From Clostridium porci (GTDB lineage: Bacteria > Bacillota > Clostridia > Lachnospirales > Lachnospiraceae), in the NCBI RefSeq assembly GCF_009696375.1, contig NZ_VUMD01000023.1, forward strand, positions 1 to 40,885: 40,885 nt of DNA, read 5' to 3'. Both the position numbers and the translations under genes were made by a program. The notes beneath the pieces are model-generated. The model saw only the letters and a program-made list of their open reading frames with translations. It had not been told where the DNA came from and searched no databases. Numbering within the stretch: position 1 is the stretch's first letter; every line of letters begins with the position of its first letter. Shown here piece after piece: positions 7,128 through 14,950 of the stretch.

Positions 7128-7813
7128 TACCAACCTCCAAATTCTACTTTTTCCTGTATATAAAGAATGTTCTGTATCAACACGCATTGCCCTTTCTGGT
7201 TGTAGCCATAAACTCTGTGAAATACCATGGGTGAATGGACGGGAACTCCTAAGAGCGTGTGTTCTGTTTCGGATGCCTTAAAGGAGGAAATGTGTTCCTG
7301 GCCGTGAGTGATGTCCTGATGATGCCGGTGGTACAGCTCAAACAGGGTTTGATCCTGTAGATCCTGAAAATCAAGGCTTTCCACACAGCTGGAAGGAATC
7401 AGAGAAGTAATGATGCCATAAGGAGATTGCTCCTTGGTTTGCAAGCCGATTACACGGAATCCGGTATTGTCAGAAAAGGGAAACTTATTCATAACTGAAT
7501 TGTCAAATTCTGTTTCCAGGATATTAAGAAGCAGGGTACGGCAGGATCTAAATTGCCTAGTATCAAAGTGGGAGATATCTTTGCCAAGGGAAATAAAAAT
7601 TCGCTTATCGGCAATGTAGTAGCCGCTGCTTTTTTTAACGGTCAGAATCCCTTCATTTTTAAGGCGTTGCAGGGACGACCGAAGCGTAAGCCGCTGGACT
7701 CCAAAGTGTTCGCTGAGATCTCGTTCACTGGGAAGGCGATCTCCTGGTCTGAGATTTTGTTCTTGTATATATTGCTTTAATTGATGTTCTAAAATCAAAT
7801 CTTTTGTAATCAT
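7127..7813 (-). CDS. GntR-family regulator with UTRA-like domain (first of a coupled pair)
   Basis: A 228-residue regulator. The winged helix ([51 protein letters not shown]) is followed by a diverged UTRA domain. The start at 7813 ([11 protein letters not shown]) has AAGGGGG 10 nt upstream; the earlier ATG at 7837 lies in the -10 region of the promoter and is unlikely. It is divergent from the second PTS operon. A candidate operator overlaps the -35 box of its own promoter and a related copy lies next to the -35 of the operon promoter, so I infer repression of both. It is followed directly by another GntR gene. Confidence 0.85.
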
Positions 7814-7835
7814 CTTAAATATACCCCCTTTTTCC

Positions 7836-7865
7836 ATTATAACATATTTTTATATCAAAAAGCAA
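7836..7865 (-). promoter_or_regulatory. Promoter of the coupled GntR regulator pair
   Basis: On the minus strand, TTGCTT (plus 7865-7860) and TATAAT (plus 7841-7836) are 18 bp apart. Transcription would start about 15 bp before the ATG at 7813. The -35 box overlaps the AACCGGTT element at 7864-7871, which fits autoregulation. Confidence 0.55.
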
Positions 7866-7878
7866 CCGGTTTACATGT
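7863..7878. promoter_or_regulatory. Candidate GntR operator, copy 1 (CAACCGGTTTACATGT)
   Basis: This 16-mer matches the element at 7982-7997 in 13 of 16 positions and contains the palindrome AACCGGTT. It overlaps the -35 box of the regulator promoter. Assignment to the neighbouring GntR protein is inference from position. Confidence 0.45.
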
Positions 7879-7977
7879 AGAATCAATGGATTTTCCAATT
7901 TAAAATACAGAATTAATGGGAATTTTAGAAAAAATTACAATCAGATGGGAGTGAAAAAGAAAAAAATAAAGAACCAC

Positions 7978-8005
7978 TTGACAACTGGTTTTAATGTGGT
8001 ATAAT
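7978..8005 (+). promoter_or_regulatory. Promoter of the second PTS/deglycase operon
   Basis: Consensus TTGACA (7978-7983) and TATAAT (8000-8005) are spaced by 16 bp. The start codon of the first operon gene is about 100 bp downstream. The leader in between holds one more AACCGGTC element and no hairpin that I can see. Confidence 0.75.
7982..7997. promoter_or_regulatory. Candidate GntR operator, copy 2 (CAACTGGTTTTAATGT)
   Basis: It is related to copy 1 at 7863-7878 and fills the spacer between -35 and -10 of the operon promoter. A bound repressor here would exclude RNA polymerase. Confidence 0.45.
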
Positions 8006-8014
8006 AAAATTACG

Positions 8015-8022
8015 AACCGGTC
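8015..8022. promoter_or_regulatory. Candidate GntR half-conserved operator, copy 3 (AACCGGTC)
   Basis: This core lies 32 bp (about three helical turns) after the core of copy 2, near the expected transcription start. Only the 8-bp core is conserved, so it is weaker evidence than the other two copies. Confidence 0.35.
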
Positions 8023-8111
8023 GAAACGGATTTGCAAATCATTTGAGGGGAGTTTGAAATAAAAAAATAGTTTTGAATTGGTTAAGATGAAAGGCAAAGG
8101 AGATACGTATT

Positions 8112-9119
8112 ATGGTGGAATTTGATGAGGCCGCATTTTTAAGGGACGGACAGAAAGCATATGGATGCAGGCAGCGGATTGAAGAAGTGGCTGATGAAGT
8201 TACGAAAAAAGGATACAATAAGATAGTCTTAACAGGCATCGGAGGCACTACTTTTGAGATGATGTCTGTAGAGGACATTATCAGAAGGTATTCCAATGTG
8301 CCTGTTGTAAATCTGAATGCTGCCGAAGGGATGATTGACAAGCCTTCCTATATTAATGAAAGAACTCTGGTTGTGACAGGTTCCAAGTCGGGAGATACTA
8401 AGGAAACTGTGGAAATCTGCCGTTGGTGCAAGGAGCAGGGAGCTACCGTAGTGGTGTTTACAGGAAAAGCGGATTGTCCGCTGGCAGAGACGGCAAGCGA
8501 ACTGATTCTGTGTGACGCGCCAGGTATGGAGAATACATATTTAAAGTTTTACTTGTTTGCCCTGTGTTTGCTTTATAGAAGGGGAGATTTTCCCAGTTAT
8601 CCGAAATTTGCAGAGCAGATGGCTGTTCTTCATAAAAATATAACCTCATGGAAAAAGCAGTTTGAGGATAAGGCCCACGAGCTATCAGTGAAATATGCGC
8701 AGGAGCCTTATCAGATCTGGGTTGGATCTGGAATTTTATGGGGCGAGATCAATATGTTTACCATGTGTATTCTGGAGGAAATGCAGTGGATGAGAACAAG
8801 AGCCGTTACCTCGTCTATGTTTTTCCACGGTACGCTGGAGCTGGTGGATAAAGATGTTTTGGTCTATCTAGTAAAAGGCGAGGATCAGTACCGTCCTCTG
8901 GACGAAAGAGCGGAAGCCTTCCTTAAAAAGTATACGGACAAGCTGGTTGTGATTGACACGGCTGACTATAAGCTGGATGGGATCGATGATGAGTTCCGCA
9001 TAATCTTATCTCCGATTATGTTCAATTCAATTACCAGGGGACGTCTGGCATACCACTTTGAGAAGCAGACGGGTCACGACCTGGAGTTCCGCCGTTACTA
9101 CAGACAGTTTGCTTATTAA
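8112..9119 (+). CDS. SIS-domain sugar-amine-6-phosphate deglycase (FrlB/GfrE-like)
   Basis: A 335-residue double-SIS protein. The first domain shows LTGIGGTTFEMM and TGSKSGDTKETVEI; the second shows LEEMQWMRTRA and MFFHGTLELVDKD, and the chain ends in RRYYRQFAY, like the RRYY...EY end of FrlB relatives. The predicted catalytic pair is Glu223 and His239, spaced by 16 as in FraB (214/230) and GlmS (488/504). The family splits 6-phosphorylated Amadori or Heyns compounds into a hexose 6-phosphate and an amine such as lysine. It leads an operon with a full mannose-family PTS, as GfrE accompanies GfrABCD in Salmonella. AAAGGAG precedes the ATG. Fructoselysine or glucoselysine are the best guesses; the exact substrate is not shown. 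Confidence 0.78.
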   Translation: MVEFDEAAFLRDGQKAYGCRQRIEEVADEVTKKGYNKIVLTGIGGTTFEMMSVEDIIRRYSNVPVVNLNAAEGMIDKPSYINERTLVVTGSKSGDTKETVEICRWCKEQGATVVVFTGKADCPLAETASELILCDAPGMENTYLKFYLFALCLLYRRGDFPSYPKFAEQMAVLHKNITSWKKQFEDKAHELSVKYAQEPYQIWVGSGILWGEINMFTMCILEEMQWMRTRAVTSSMFFHGTLELVDKDVLVYLVKGEDQYRPLDERAEAFLKKYTDKLVVIDTADYKLDGIDDEFRIILSPIMFNSITRGRLAYHFEKQTGHDLEFRRYYRQFAY

Positions 9120-9143
9120 GCTTCAGAAGATGGAGGGGGAGCC

Positions 9144-9551
9144 ATGAAGCAGATCTTAATTGCATCTCACGGGCATTTTGCCAGTGGGGTGAAATCTACA
9201 ATCGATTTGATTTTCGGAGAGAGGGAGGATATCACGGCGATCGACTGCTATACGGATGATGAGCAGCCAAAGGATAAGATTGAAACATATCTTGGCACGC
9301 TAAAGCCTGAGGATGCTCTGATTATCTGCACTGATATAGCTGGAGGAAGCGTGAACCAGTTGATGGTACAGTATCTTTCACGGCCCAATACATATCTGAT
9401 TGCGGGCGTTAATGTAGCGTTTATGGTAGAGCTTTCCATGGCGCCGGATATGCCGTCCAGGGAAGAACTGAAAGCTATGATTGAGAGAGGAAGAAATCAG
9501 TTGATGTATGCCGGCGAGACCTTATCGGCAGAGGATGATTTTGATTTATAG
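9144..9551 (+). CDS. PTS mannose-family IIA component, second system
   Basis: A 135-residue IIA with ASHGHFASG at the N-terminus; His9 is the expected phosphorylation site. CTDIAGGSVNQLM is the conserved second motif (Gly-Gly-Ser in place of the Gly-Gly-Thr of the first system). GGAGG lies before the ATG. It stands 24 bp after the deglycase and 19 bp before IIB. It is clearly diverged from the IIA at 3662, so the two systems are not a recent duplication. Confidence 0.9.
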   Translation: MKQILIASHGHFASGVKSTIDLIFGEREDITAIDCYTDDEQPKDKIETYLGTLKPEDALIICTDIAGGSVNQLMVQYLSRPNTYLIAGVNVAFMVELSMAPDMPSREELKAMIERGRNQLMYAGETLSAEDDFDL

Positions 9552-9570
9552 AAAAGGAGAAGGCGATGTT

Positions 9571-10056
9571 ATGATACAGATGATTCGAGTTGATGACAGA
9601 CTGCTTCATGGGCAGGTAGCGTATAGCTGGAAATCGGCATTAAATTACCAGGCAATCGTCATTGCCTGCGATGAGGCGGCTGACGATAATGTACGGAAAA
9701 TGGCGCTAAAGCTGTGCGCGCCGGACGGGGTGAAGCTGGCAGTGCGCAGGGTAGAAGAGGCAGCTGAGATGCTGAATAATCCCAAGCTGGACAATTTGAA
9801 GGTATTTGTAATTTGCGCCAATCCATCAGATGTGGTGCGGCTGGTTGGAATGCTGAAGGAAAAACCGGTAATTAATCTGGGAGGTATGCAAAAGAGAGAG
9901 GGAACCTTTAATTTTGCAAAAGCAGTATTTGTAAATGATCAGGATCTGGAAGCGCTGGATCAGCTGCATACAGAGGGCTTTCAGATTGAAGTTCGCCAGG
10001 TGCCGTCTTACCAGCCGGTTCCATATGAAAGCCTTAGAAAAAAAGCAGACAGATAG
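9571..10056 (+). CDS. PTS mannose-family IIB component, second system
   Basis: A 161-residue IIB beginning MIQMIRVDDRLLHGQVAYSW, with the phospho-acceptor His in RLLHGQ (residue 14). INLGGMQKREG is the second conserved motif. I place the start at 9571, since the longer frame from 9508 runs inside the IIA gene and adds residues that the family does not have. A purine-rich AGGAGAAGG stands upstream. It receives phosphate from the IIA encoded just before it. Confidence 0.9.
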   Translation: MIQMIRVDDRLLHGQVAYSWKSALNYQAIVIACDEAADDNVRKMALKLCAPDGVKLAVRRVEEAAEMLNNPKLDNLKVFVICANPSDVVRLVGMLKEKPVINLGGMQKREGTFNFAKAVFVNDQDLEALDQLHTEGFQIEVRQVPSYQPVPYESLRKKADR

Positions 10057-10072
10057 TGAGGGGCTATAAAAG

Positions 10073-10870
10073 ATGCGTGACGCATTTATGGTAGGACTGG
10101 TACTGGCGGCTGTGTGGTTTGTGGAAAAATGTCTTACTACGCCTATGGTATTTCGCCCGATAGTAGTAGGTCCTCTGGTAGGGCTGGTGCTGGGTGATGT
10201 AAAGATGGGAATCCTTTGCGGAGCCACATTGGAAACGGTATTTATGGGAGCGATTCAGGTAGGATCTGCAGTACCTCCGGATCCAATGATCGGTGCAGGC
10301 GTTGGTACGGCGCTGGCGATATTAAGCGGAGGCGGCCCCATTGTTGCCTTTACACTGGGCTTTCCCATTGCTATATTTGGACAGTCTATTAAGGTCGTCT
10401 GCTTTATCATTCGTTCCTGGTATATGGGAAGCGCCTGCAAGTACGCACGAAATGTGGAGCTTGGGAAAATGCAGCTGTTAAACTGGGCCGGCTTGTTTCT
10501 GCAGTGCGCCATCTACGGCTTGGTCGGATTCTCAACCGTTTACTTCGGAGCCTCCGCGGTGGAGGGATTTATTAATTCCATTCCGGCCTCTATTATGAAC
10601 GGACTGAATGTAGCAGGCGGTTTGCTTCCTGCCGTTGGATTTGCGCTTCTGGTACAGCCCATGATGAATAAGAACAATATTATTTACTTTATTCTTGGCT
10701 TTATCTGTGTGGCATTTCTGAAGCTTCCGGCAATCGGAGTTACGGCTTTTGGCATTGTGCTGGCTTATATTATCGTATTTGAAAAGACAGGCGGCAATGG
10801 TGGCTCTGGTACGGTGGAAGCTGTATCTGAAAAAGAACATGATGATTGGGAGGAACTGTTTGATGAGTAA
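10073..10870 (+). CDS. PTS mannose-family IIC component, second system (membrane)
   Basis: A 265-residue membrane protein. Family marks are RPIVVGPLVGLVLGDV, GATLETVFMGAIQVG and AVPPDPMIGAGVGTALAI, followed by hydrophobic helices and a charged C-terminal tail of about 25 residues rich in Glu and Asp. GAGGGG precedes the ATG. It starts 16 bp after IIB and its last 8 bp overlap the IID gene. Confidence 0.9.
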   Translation: MRDAFMVGLVLAAVWFVEKCLTTPMVFRPIVVGPLVGLVLGDVKMGILCGATLETVFMGAIQVGSAVPPDPMIGAGVGTALAILSGGGPIVAFTLGFPIAIFGQSIKVVCFIIRSWYMGSACKYARNVELGKMQLLNWAGLFLQCAIYGLVGFSTVYFGASAVEGFINSIPASIMNGLNVAGGLLPAVGFALLVQPMMNKNNIIYFILGFICVAFLKLPAIGVTAFGIVLAYIIVFEKTGGNGGSGTVEAVSEKEHDDWEELFDE

Positions 10871-11678
10871 GAGAGAGCTTACAAAAGAAGACAAGCATAT
10901 GCTGAGAGGTATGTTCCTCTATTCCTTTGAGATGGAACACAGCTATAACTATGAGCGCCAGCAGGGGCTGGGATATTCCCTTGCAATGTGGCCGGCGATC
11001 AAGAGATTTTATAAGAGCAAGGAGGAGCAGGGAGAAGCGCTGGAACGCCATATGGCAGTGTTTAATGCAACACCTCACATTGAAACGCTGATTATGGGAA
11101 TTTCTGCGGCAATGGAACGGGAAGCCAGTGAAAATCAGGATTTTGATAAGTCCTCTATTAACTCGGTAAAAATTGGCCTGATGGGCCCCTTCTCCGGTAT
11201 TGGAGATTCCATTTTTTGGGGAACGCTGCGTATCATAGCCACCGGAATCGGCTTGTCTTTAGCAAGCCAGGGCAATATCCTTGGTCCTATCTTGTTTTTG
11301 CTTATTTTTAATATTCCTCATCTGATTATTAAATACCTTTGTACCTTCTGGGGATACCAGTTTGGTACGGATCTGATGGGCAATGCCAGAAGCTCCGGGC
11401 TTCTGGACAAAATCTCACGGGCCGCTACGATTGTAGGGCTTATGGTAGTAGGTGCCATGAGCGCAGATATGGTTAAGCTGAGCTTTGCATATGAATTTAC
11501 GATTAAGGAAAATGTGTTTGCTTTGCAGAGCTATATCGACCAGATCTTCCCTCTGCTGCTTCCTCTGTGCTATACTCTGTTTATGTTTTATCTGCTGACA
11601 AAGAAAGTGAAACCTACCACACTGCTTTTGGCTTCCATTGCCATTGCGGTTTTGGGCTCTGTTGCAGGACTTTTATAA
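10863..11678 (+). CDS. PTS mannose-family IID component, second system (membrane)
   Basis: A 271-residue IID with FEMEHSYNYERQQGLGYSLAM, HMAVFNATPHIETLIMGISAAME and KIGLMGPFSGIGDSIFWGT, followed by a hydrophobic C-terminal part. The start at 10863 (MSKRELTKEDKHML) has GGGAGG upstream and overlaps the IIC stop by 8 bp; the longer upstream frame lies inside IIC and is rejected. The stop TAA is fused to the AAAGGAG of the next gene, so all six genes form one operon. Confidence 0.92.
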   Translation: MSKRELTKEDKHMLRGMFLYSFEMEHSYNYERQQGLGYSLAMWPAIKRFYKSKEEQGEALERHMAVFNATPHIETLIMGISAAMEREASENQDFDKSSINSVKIGLMGPFSGIGDSIFWGTLRIIATGIGLSLASQGNILGPILFLLIFNIPHLIIKYLCTFWGYQFGTDLMGNARSSGLLDKISRAATIVGLMVVGAMSADMVKLSFAYEFTIKENVFALQSYIDQIFPLLLPLCYTLFMFYLLTKKVKPTTLLLASIAIAVLGSVAGLL

Positions 11679-11689
11679 AGGAGAAAATA

Positions 11690-12727
11690 ATGGCTTCTGT
11701 TTTAGATTGTATTGAACGGATTCCTGGAAAATTAAATCAACTGGCAGGGAGTGTTGAAATGGTTTTTGAAAGCCTTCGCTGGCAGACCGAAGGAAATAGG
11801 ATAGAATCGCTGGTGTTTATCGCCAGCGGCTCGTCCTATAATGCTGCTTTTGCTGCAAAGGGCTTTCTGGAAAGGGAGTGCGGACTTCACGCAGAATTTT
11901 ATTACCCAAATGTATTTTTGAATTCTGAAACAATCTGGGATTCCAAGGCACTGTATGTATTTATTTCCCAGGGCGGCTCTACAAGGATGGTCTACCTGAG
12001 CGCTCAAAAGGCAAAGGAAGCAGGGGCCTTGACCTGTGCCATTACGGCTGATCCGTCAGGGAGTCCCATTGGAACGCTGTGTCATATCAGTATTTCCATG
12101 GGCTGCGGAAAAGAGGAGTTTTTATACCGGACGCTGGGCTATTCCTGTACGGCGGCTGATGTATGCTTTTTGGGGCTTTCGATAGCGAACAAGAGGGAAC
12201 ATTATACAGAGGAGCTTAGACGGGCGGCGGCGAATTTGCCCATGGTTGAAGCAGCGGCGGTTAAATGGTATCAGCAGCACAGGTTCTCTCTGCTAAGAAG
12301 AAATAAGGCAATGCTGGCCGGGAGCGGAGAGCTCTGGGCGGTAGCTCAGGAGGCGGATATCAAGCTGATGGAAATGGTTCCCATGATGACCAGAAGCTAT
12401 GAGCTGGAGGAATTTATTCATGGGCCGCAGAACTGCTTTGCAGATGATATGCTGTTTTTTGTGCTTGCTAAGGAGGGAGAGGATGATGAGAAAGCGCATA
12501 AAATCGCCCGGTTCCTGAAGCAGGAGATCGGATTTTGTGCTCTGGTAGGAGATGCGGGAATGGATGAGCGGGATCTTAGTTTTCAGCCAGCCAGCCGCTT
12601 CTTCCGTTTCCTTGAGTATATTACCGTGTTCCAGGTGATCGCGTATCGGATGGCAGAGGATCGGGGAAGAGACCTTACACGGGGAGTCAATGCCCAGATC
12701 AACCAATATATCACAAAAGTATTATAG
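11690..12727 (+). CDS. GlmS-like SIS-domain sugar isomerase/deglycase (GfrF-like)
   Basis: A 345-residue protein similar to the isomerase half of glucosamine-6-phosphate synthase, without a glutaminase domain. It shows FIASGSSYNAAFAAKGFLE, FISQGGSTRMVY and ELEEFIHGPQNCF. Glu228 and His244 keep the spacing of 16 seen in GlmS (Glu488/His504) and FraB. The C-terminus (TRGVNAQINQYITKVL) differs from the GlmS end that carries its catalytic Lys. The likely role is a second deglycase for another phosphorylated sugar-amine, as GfrF beside GfrE in Salmonella. It is the last operon gene, 11 bp after IID, and is followed by a terminator. Confidence 0.78.
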   Translation: MASVLDCIERIPGKLNQLAGSVEMVFESLRWQTEGNRIESLVFIASGSSYNAAFAAKGFLERECGLHAEFYYPNVFLNSETIWDSKALYVFISQGGSTRMVYLSAQKAKEAGALTCAITADPSGSPIGTLCHISISMGCGKEEFLYRTLGYSCTAADVCFLGLSIANKREHYTEELRRAAANLPMVEAAAVKWYQQHRFSLLRRNKAMLAGSGELWAVAQEADIKLMEMVPMMTRSYELEEFIHGPQNCFADDMLFFVLAKEGEDDEKAHKIARFLKQEIGFCALVGDAGMDERDLSFQPASRFFRFLEYITVFQVIAYRMAEDRGRDLTRGVNAQINQYITKVL

Positions 12728-12736
12728 GATAATCTC

Positions 12737-12781
12737 AACACGGTTTCAGCTGGCTTTATAGCTGCTGGTATCGTGTTTTTT
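12737..12781 (+). terminator. Terminator of the second PTS operon
   Basis: ACACG at 12738-12742 and CGTGT at 12772-12776 close a stem with internal mismatches (CAGC with GCTG inside), followed by a T-run at 12776-12781. It lies 10 bp after the stop of the last operon gene. Confidence 0.65.
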
Positions 12782-12851
12782 ATATGGAGTTTTTGTAAAA
12801 ACTTGAACGGCAGGATGGAAAGCCTCTCAAAAGCCTGTTTGTGAAAAATGA

Positions 12852-12880
12852 TGGACACCCTCTTGCTTTCCGTATATGAT
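12852..12880 (+). promoter_or_regulatory. Promoter of the ABC-F gene
   Basis: TGGACA (12852-12857) and TATGAT (12875-12880) are spaced by 17 bp. The leader would be about 55 nt, too short for the long attenuator leaders seen before some resistance ABC-F genes. Confidence 0.5.
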
Positions 12881-12942
12881 AGTAACGAAACGAGATAGCG
12901 CTGCCGGATATTTCCGGCACAGAAAGAAGGAAATGTAAACAT

Positions 12943-14880
12943 ATGTTATATCAGATAAAAGACGGAACAGTGACGGAGGGAGGAGCTCTGATCCTGTCCC
13001 ATATATTCTTTGATATAAGGGGCAATGAAAAGATAGCGGTTGTGGGAAGAAACGGAGCAGGCAAAACTACCCTGCTAAGGCTGATAGCGGGAGAACTTAC
13101 CTTAGACCGAGATGACAAGCGGAGCGGTCCGGGCATTCTGTGTTCAAGGCAGATAACAGTAGGCATGCTGCATCAGCAGGTGTGTTTGAATGATTCCCGA
13201 AAGGTAGAAGATCTTTTGCTGGAGCAATTCCCTTTTAAAAACGTTTTTGAAGGTGAACGGTTTGCGCATGAGCGGGAAATTGACCTATTGTTTACTGGCA
13301 TGGGATTTGAAAAAAGGGATAAGGAAAAGAAAATAGAAGAACTTTCAGGAGGGGAACAGACAAAGCTTGCTCTAATCCGCCTCCTGCTAAAAAAGCCAGA
13401 TATTCTGCTGCTGGACGAGCCAACGAATCACCTGGACGTATCTGCCTGCCAATGGCTGGAGCAATATCTGAACGCTTATCCTGGAGCGGTTGTGACGGTG
13501 TCCCATGACCGGTTCTTTCTGGATCAGGTGGCAGATGTAGTTTACGAGCTGTCTGATAGGATTCTGGTACGTTATCCTGGAACTTATTCCCAATACCGGA
13601 AGGATAAGCTAAAAGGATATCAGCTTCAAAAAAAGGCTTACCGGCGGCAGCAGGAGGAGATAGTCAGATTGGAAAGGCTGGTGGAGCGTTTTAAGAATAA
13701 GCCGGCGAAGGCATCCTTTGCCAGATCAAAACGAAAGGCTATCCAGCGGATGAAACGGGTTGACCAGCCCAGGGAAGATGAAGCGCACATATTTACAGGT
13801 GCCATAGAACCGCTGATACCAGGAGGCAAGTGGGTATTTACTTCGGAACATTTAAAAATCGGATATGACAAAGCTCTTGTGGAACTTACGCTGCGCATTC
13901 GCCGGGGACAGAAGATTGCCGTTCTGGGAGCCAACGGGGCTGGAAAAACTGCCTTTTTAAAAACAGTGGCAGGGCTGATCCGTCCTCTGAGTGGAAGCTA
14001 TTCGCTGGGAAGTCATACAACCATCGGCTATTTTGACCAGCAGAGTGCGGGGATTCAATCCCAGAAGTCCGTGCTAGCCCATTTTACCTCTGTTTTTCCG
14101 GGGATGAGTCAGAAGGAAGCAAGGACGATTCTGGGAGCCTATCTCTTTGGAGGACGGGAAGCGCAAAAGGATGTGAATGTCCTGTCTGGCGGGGAGAAAG
14201 CCCGTCTGGTTCTCTGTGAAATCCTTCAAAGCAGACCGAATTTCATAATACTGGACGAACCCACGAACCATATGGATATTCAGGCCAAGGAAACTTTGGA
14301 GTCAGCCTTTCAGGCATATAAAGGAACCCTTCTATTTGTATCTCATGACAGGTATTTTATCCGTCAGGTGGCAGATGCGATTCTGATTTTTGAGAATCAG
14401 TCAGTGTTTTACTATCCTTTCGGCTATGAACATTATCTGGAGAGAAAAAAACGGCAGGAGTCCGGTATTCCTCTTACAGCTCAGAGGATGGCGCAAGAAC
14501 AGGCATTAATTGAGAGCTTCAGAGCCGTACCTGGAGCAGAACGTCATTGCCTGAGAGAATGCTCCACAGAGACGGCATACAGAGATTGGAAGCTGCGTCT
14601 GGCCGGAGAGCGGCTGGAAGAGCTTAGGCTTAAGGTGGAAGTTTTGTATGAGAAAATAGACAGGCTTCTTAAGTCCCGTCAGGCAGAGGAAGGCTTTTGG
14701 CTAGGGGAAAGCTGGAAGGAGGAAGCGTCCTACAGGGAGATGGCAGAATACTATGAGAAAGCTTGGGAAGCTTGGAATCAGGGGTGTCTGGAATGGTACG
14801 AAGAAGCGCAGGAAGCAGGTCTGATAGAAAGCTGGCCGCAACCAGGACTTGCTAAAGTCCAAAATGAGATATCTGGATAA
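12943..14880 (+). CDS. ABC-F family ATPase, ribosome-associated type
   Basis: A 645-residue protein with two ABC domains and no membrane segments. Domain 1 has Walker A GRNGAGKTT (35-43), signature LSGGEQ, and Walker B LLLDEPTNHLD. Domain 2 has GANGAGKT, LSGGEK and ILDEPTNHMD. Between them lies the basic helical linker (ERFKNKPAKASFARSKRKAIQRMKR) that in ABC-F proteins reaches into the ribosomal E site. The last 150 residues form a charged, coiled-coil-like tail. Family members act as translation factors or protect ribosomes from antibiotics. This one cannot be placed in a known resistance group by eye. It has its own promoter and stands alone between the PTS operon and mscS. AGAAGGA-type site before the ATG. 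Confidence 0.88.
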   Translation: MLYQIKDGTVTEGGALILSHIFFDIRGNEKIAVVGRNGAGKTTLLRLIAGELTLDRDDKRSGPGILCSRQITVGMLHQQVCLNDSRKVEDLLLEQFPFKNVFEGERFAHEREIDLLFTGMGFEKRDKEKKIEELSGGEQTKLALIRLLLKKPDILLLDEPTNHLDVSACQWLEQYLNAYPGAVVTVSHDRFFLDQVADVVYELSDRILVRYPGTYSQYRKDKLKGYQLQKKAYRRQQEEIVRLERLVERFKNKPAKASFARSKRKAIQRMKRVDQPREDEAHIFTGAIEPLIPGGKWVFTSEHLKIGYDKALVELTLRIRRGQKIAVLGANGAGKTAFLKTVAGLIRPLSGSYSLGSHTTIGYFDQQSAGIQSQKSVLAHFTSVFPGMSQKEARTILGAYLFGGREAQKDVNVLSGGEKARLVLCEILQSRPNFIILDEPTNHMDIQAKETLESAFQAYKGTLLFVSHDRYFIRQVADAILIFENQSVFYYPFGYEHYLERKKRQESGIPLTAQRMAQEQALIESFRAVPGAERHCLRECSTETAYRDWKLRLAGERLEELRLKVEVLYEKIDRLLKSRQAEEGFWLGESWKEEASYREMAEYYEKAWEAWNQGCLEWYEEAQEAGLIESWPQPGLAKVQNEISG

Positions 14881-14892
14881 GTCTGGAAGCCG

Positions 14893-14921
14893 TTGCAAAG
14901 GACTTTATTTTATGGTAGAAT
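14893..14921 (+). promoter_or_regulatory. Promoter of the MscS-type channel gene
   Basis: TTGCAA (14893-14898) and TAGAAT (14916-14921) are 17 bp apart, just before the AAAGGAG (14938-14944) of the channel gene. Confidence 0.5.
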
Positions 14922-14950
14922 AGCCAAAAGACTTGGGAAAGGAGTCTGAA

